The position numbers were made by a program, and so were the translations under genes. A DNA stretch of 14,273 bases. Origin: DASUCS01 sp041166365. Lineage in GTDB: Bacteria > Actinomycetota > Acidimicrobiia > Acidimicrobiales > JACDCH01. This document shows positions 13,212 to 14,273 of this stretch, piece by piece. The stretch covers positions 1-14,273 of the forward strand of contig JBEEFX010000047.1 in assembly GCA_041166365.1 (NCBI GenBank), given 5' to 3'. The notes under the pieces are model-generated. The model was not told where the DNA came from and ran no database searches. It worked only from the letters and a program-made list of their open reading frames with translations. Numbering within the stretch: position 1 is the first letter of the stretch; every line of letters begins with the position of its first letter.

Positions 13212-14273
13212 TCACCGCTCTGGCGGGCTCCACTCGAGAACGCGGAAGGCGCCGAGGCCCGACGGGGCGGTGAGCGCTTCGGCTTCCGTGATGCGGCTGC
13301 GGGCCTTCATGGCTTCGAGATCCCCGAGGTGAGCGCGCTCCGCCCAGATCTTGCGACCCTCGTCGACCAGGTCGTCGATGCCGTGGGCGCGCAACCAGTC
13401 GGCTTGTGTCGTGTTCGACGTCGGCGGCGGCAGCTGGTCGACTGCGACCTCGCACGTGATGTCCTGCGTGCCCAAGTCGGAGAGCGGATCGCTCCCCCGC
13501 TGGTGTGCGCGGTAGGTGCGCAGCCAGTCGGTCCACGGACGCGCCGCCATCGACGGCGTCGTGTCGGCGTAGTCGATCACCACGAGTCGACCCCCGAGCG
13601 CTCGGGCCTCGCGCACCCAGCGCGCAGCGACGTTCTGCACCGGTTCGCGTCCCGTCTCGATCGAGAGCTCACTTGGTACGAGCACCTCGACGAGCCGGTC
13701 GCCGTCGAGTCCGACTCGCACCTCGCAGGTCCGGTCGCCCGACCGCTCGAGCAGGTCGATCGGCAGGTTGTCGAGGAGCTCGTTCGCGATCACGACGTGA
13801 GCCGCGACCCGCGGGAGCTGGGCGAGGCTGACGACGATCGGGCCGGTCGGCAGTTGGACGGCGCGCGTGTCGTGATCGTCTTCCTCCCGGTCAGGAGCGA
13901 ACGCATGAGCGGACGATTCGAGCGCGAGGTACTCGCCGTGCAGCTCGCGCAAGCGCGCTGATCGTTCGACGAGCACGTAGCGCAGCGCGGGCCCACATGC
14001 GGGCGTGGCGGCCAGGACGGTGCGGGCGAGGGTGCCTGCGCCCGCACCCGCTTCGACGACGACGAACGGGTCGGGCGAGCCCGCTGCGCGCCACCACCCG
14101 TCGAGCGCGCGGGCGACCACCGCGCCGAAGAGCGGTCCGACCTCCGGCGAGGTGATGAAGTCCCCCCGGCGGCCGGCGGCGCCCCCGCCGGCGTAGAACC
14201 CGTGCTCGGCGTCGTACAGCGCGAGCTCCATGACCTCGGCGAAGGGCACGGGGCCACGACGGCGGATCGCCGC
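13212..14273 (-). CDS. MidA/NDUFAF7-family SAM-dependent methyltransferase (5' end outside window)
   Basis: The frame is open from TGA at 13212-13214 to the right edge, giving 353 residues. The first visible residues AAIRRRGPVPFAEVMELALYD are the conserved front of the family, so GTG at 14247-14249 is internal and the true start lies beyond the window, probably only a few codons away. Diagnostic blocks, numbered from that GTG, are ALYDAEHGFYA (10-20), RGDFITSPEVGPLFG (28-42), the SAM-binding loop VVVEAGAGAGTLAR (63-76) and VIANELLDNLPID. The human mitochondrial member NDUFAF7 methylates an arginine of a complex I subunit; the bacterial substrate is not established. The gene converges on the DUF5709 gene. 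Confidence 0.93.
   Translation of the reverse strand, partial: AAIRRRGPVPFAEVMELALYDAEHGFYAGGGAAGRRGDFITSPEVGPLFGAVVARALDGWWRAAGSPDPFVVVEAGAGAGTLARTVLAATPACGPALRYVLVERSARLRELHGEYLALESSAHAFAPDREEDDHDTRAVQLPTGPIVVSLAQLPRVAAHVVIANELLDNLPIDLLERSGDRTCEVRVGLDGDRLVEVLVPSELSIETGREPVQNVAARWVREARALGGRLVVIDYADTTPSMAARPWTDWLRTYRAHQRGSDPLSDLGTQDITCEVAVDQLPPPTSNTTQADWLRAHGIDDLVDEGRKIWAERAHLGDLEAMKARSRITEAEALTAPSGLGAFRVLEWSPPER

Overview
The window is gene-dense, high-GC bacterial chromosome with strong G/C bias at third codon positions, GTG and TTG starts, and a DUF5709 protein. This points to an actinobacterium. The mix of families would suit the class Acidimicrobiia, but that placement is inference. I see no mobile element, CRISPR array, rRNA, phage gene or obvious foreign island. 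No gap between genes exceeds about 250 bases.

Layout, left to right. (1) The end of a GNAT acetyltransferase (+) converges on, and overlaps by 6 bases, a 560-residue DUF2156 membrane protein (-) related to aminoacyl-tRNA-dependent phospholipid aminoacyltransferases. A tRNA-Tyr(GTA) gene (-) lies directly upstream of it. (2) A YajQ-family protein (+) has a leaderless-type promoter and ends in a hairpin shared with the next, convergent gene. (3) On the minus strand come three envelope genes: a secreted Asp-box (BNR) protein, a secreted M23 peptidase and the membrane protease HtpX. A noncoding stretch with three inverted repeats separates the first two. (4) Further minus-strand genes are corA, a small HAD phosphatase and acs (acetyl-CoA synthetase); transcription would run acs to HAD to corA. 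Upstream of acs is a six-helix membrane protein. (5) Diverging from that membrane protein is a TetR-type regulator (+). It overlaps by 8 bases a 506-residue protein that ends in a PEP-utilising phosphohistidine domain but has no ATP-grasp domain. Three near-identical copies of a short palindrome fill the 73-base divergent promoter region. (6) A DUF5709 protein (+) converges, across a candidate terminator, on a MidA-type SAM methyltransferase (-) that runs off the right edge.

The strongest candidate for an undescribed system is the divergent locus at 9844-12740: membrane protein, TetR regulator and orphan phosphohistidine-domain protein, with a shared operator array. The regulator probably controls itself, the enzyme coupled to it and the membrane protein, possibly as a drug- or metabolite-responsive unit. 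Its substrate and phosphate donor cannot be read from the window. Other points of note are an in-frame stretch between acs and the HAD gene that looks coding but has no start codon, and a five-codon ORF with a strong ribosome site just ahead of the M23 gene.
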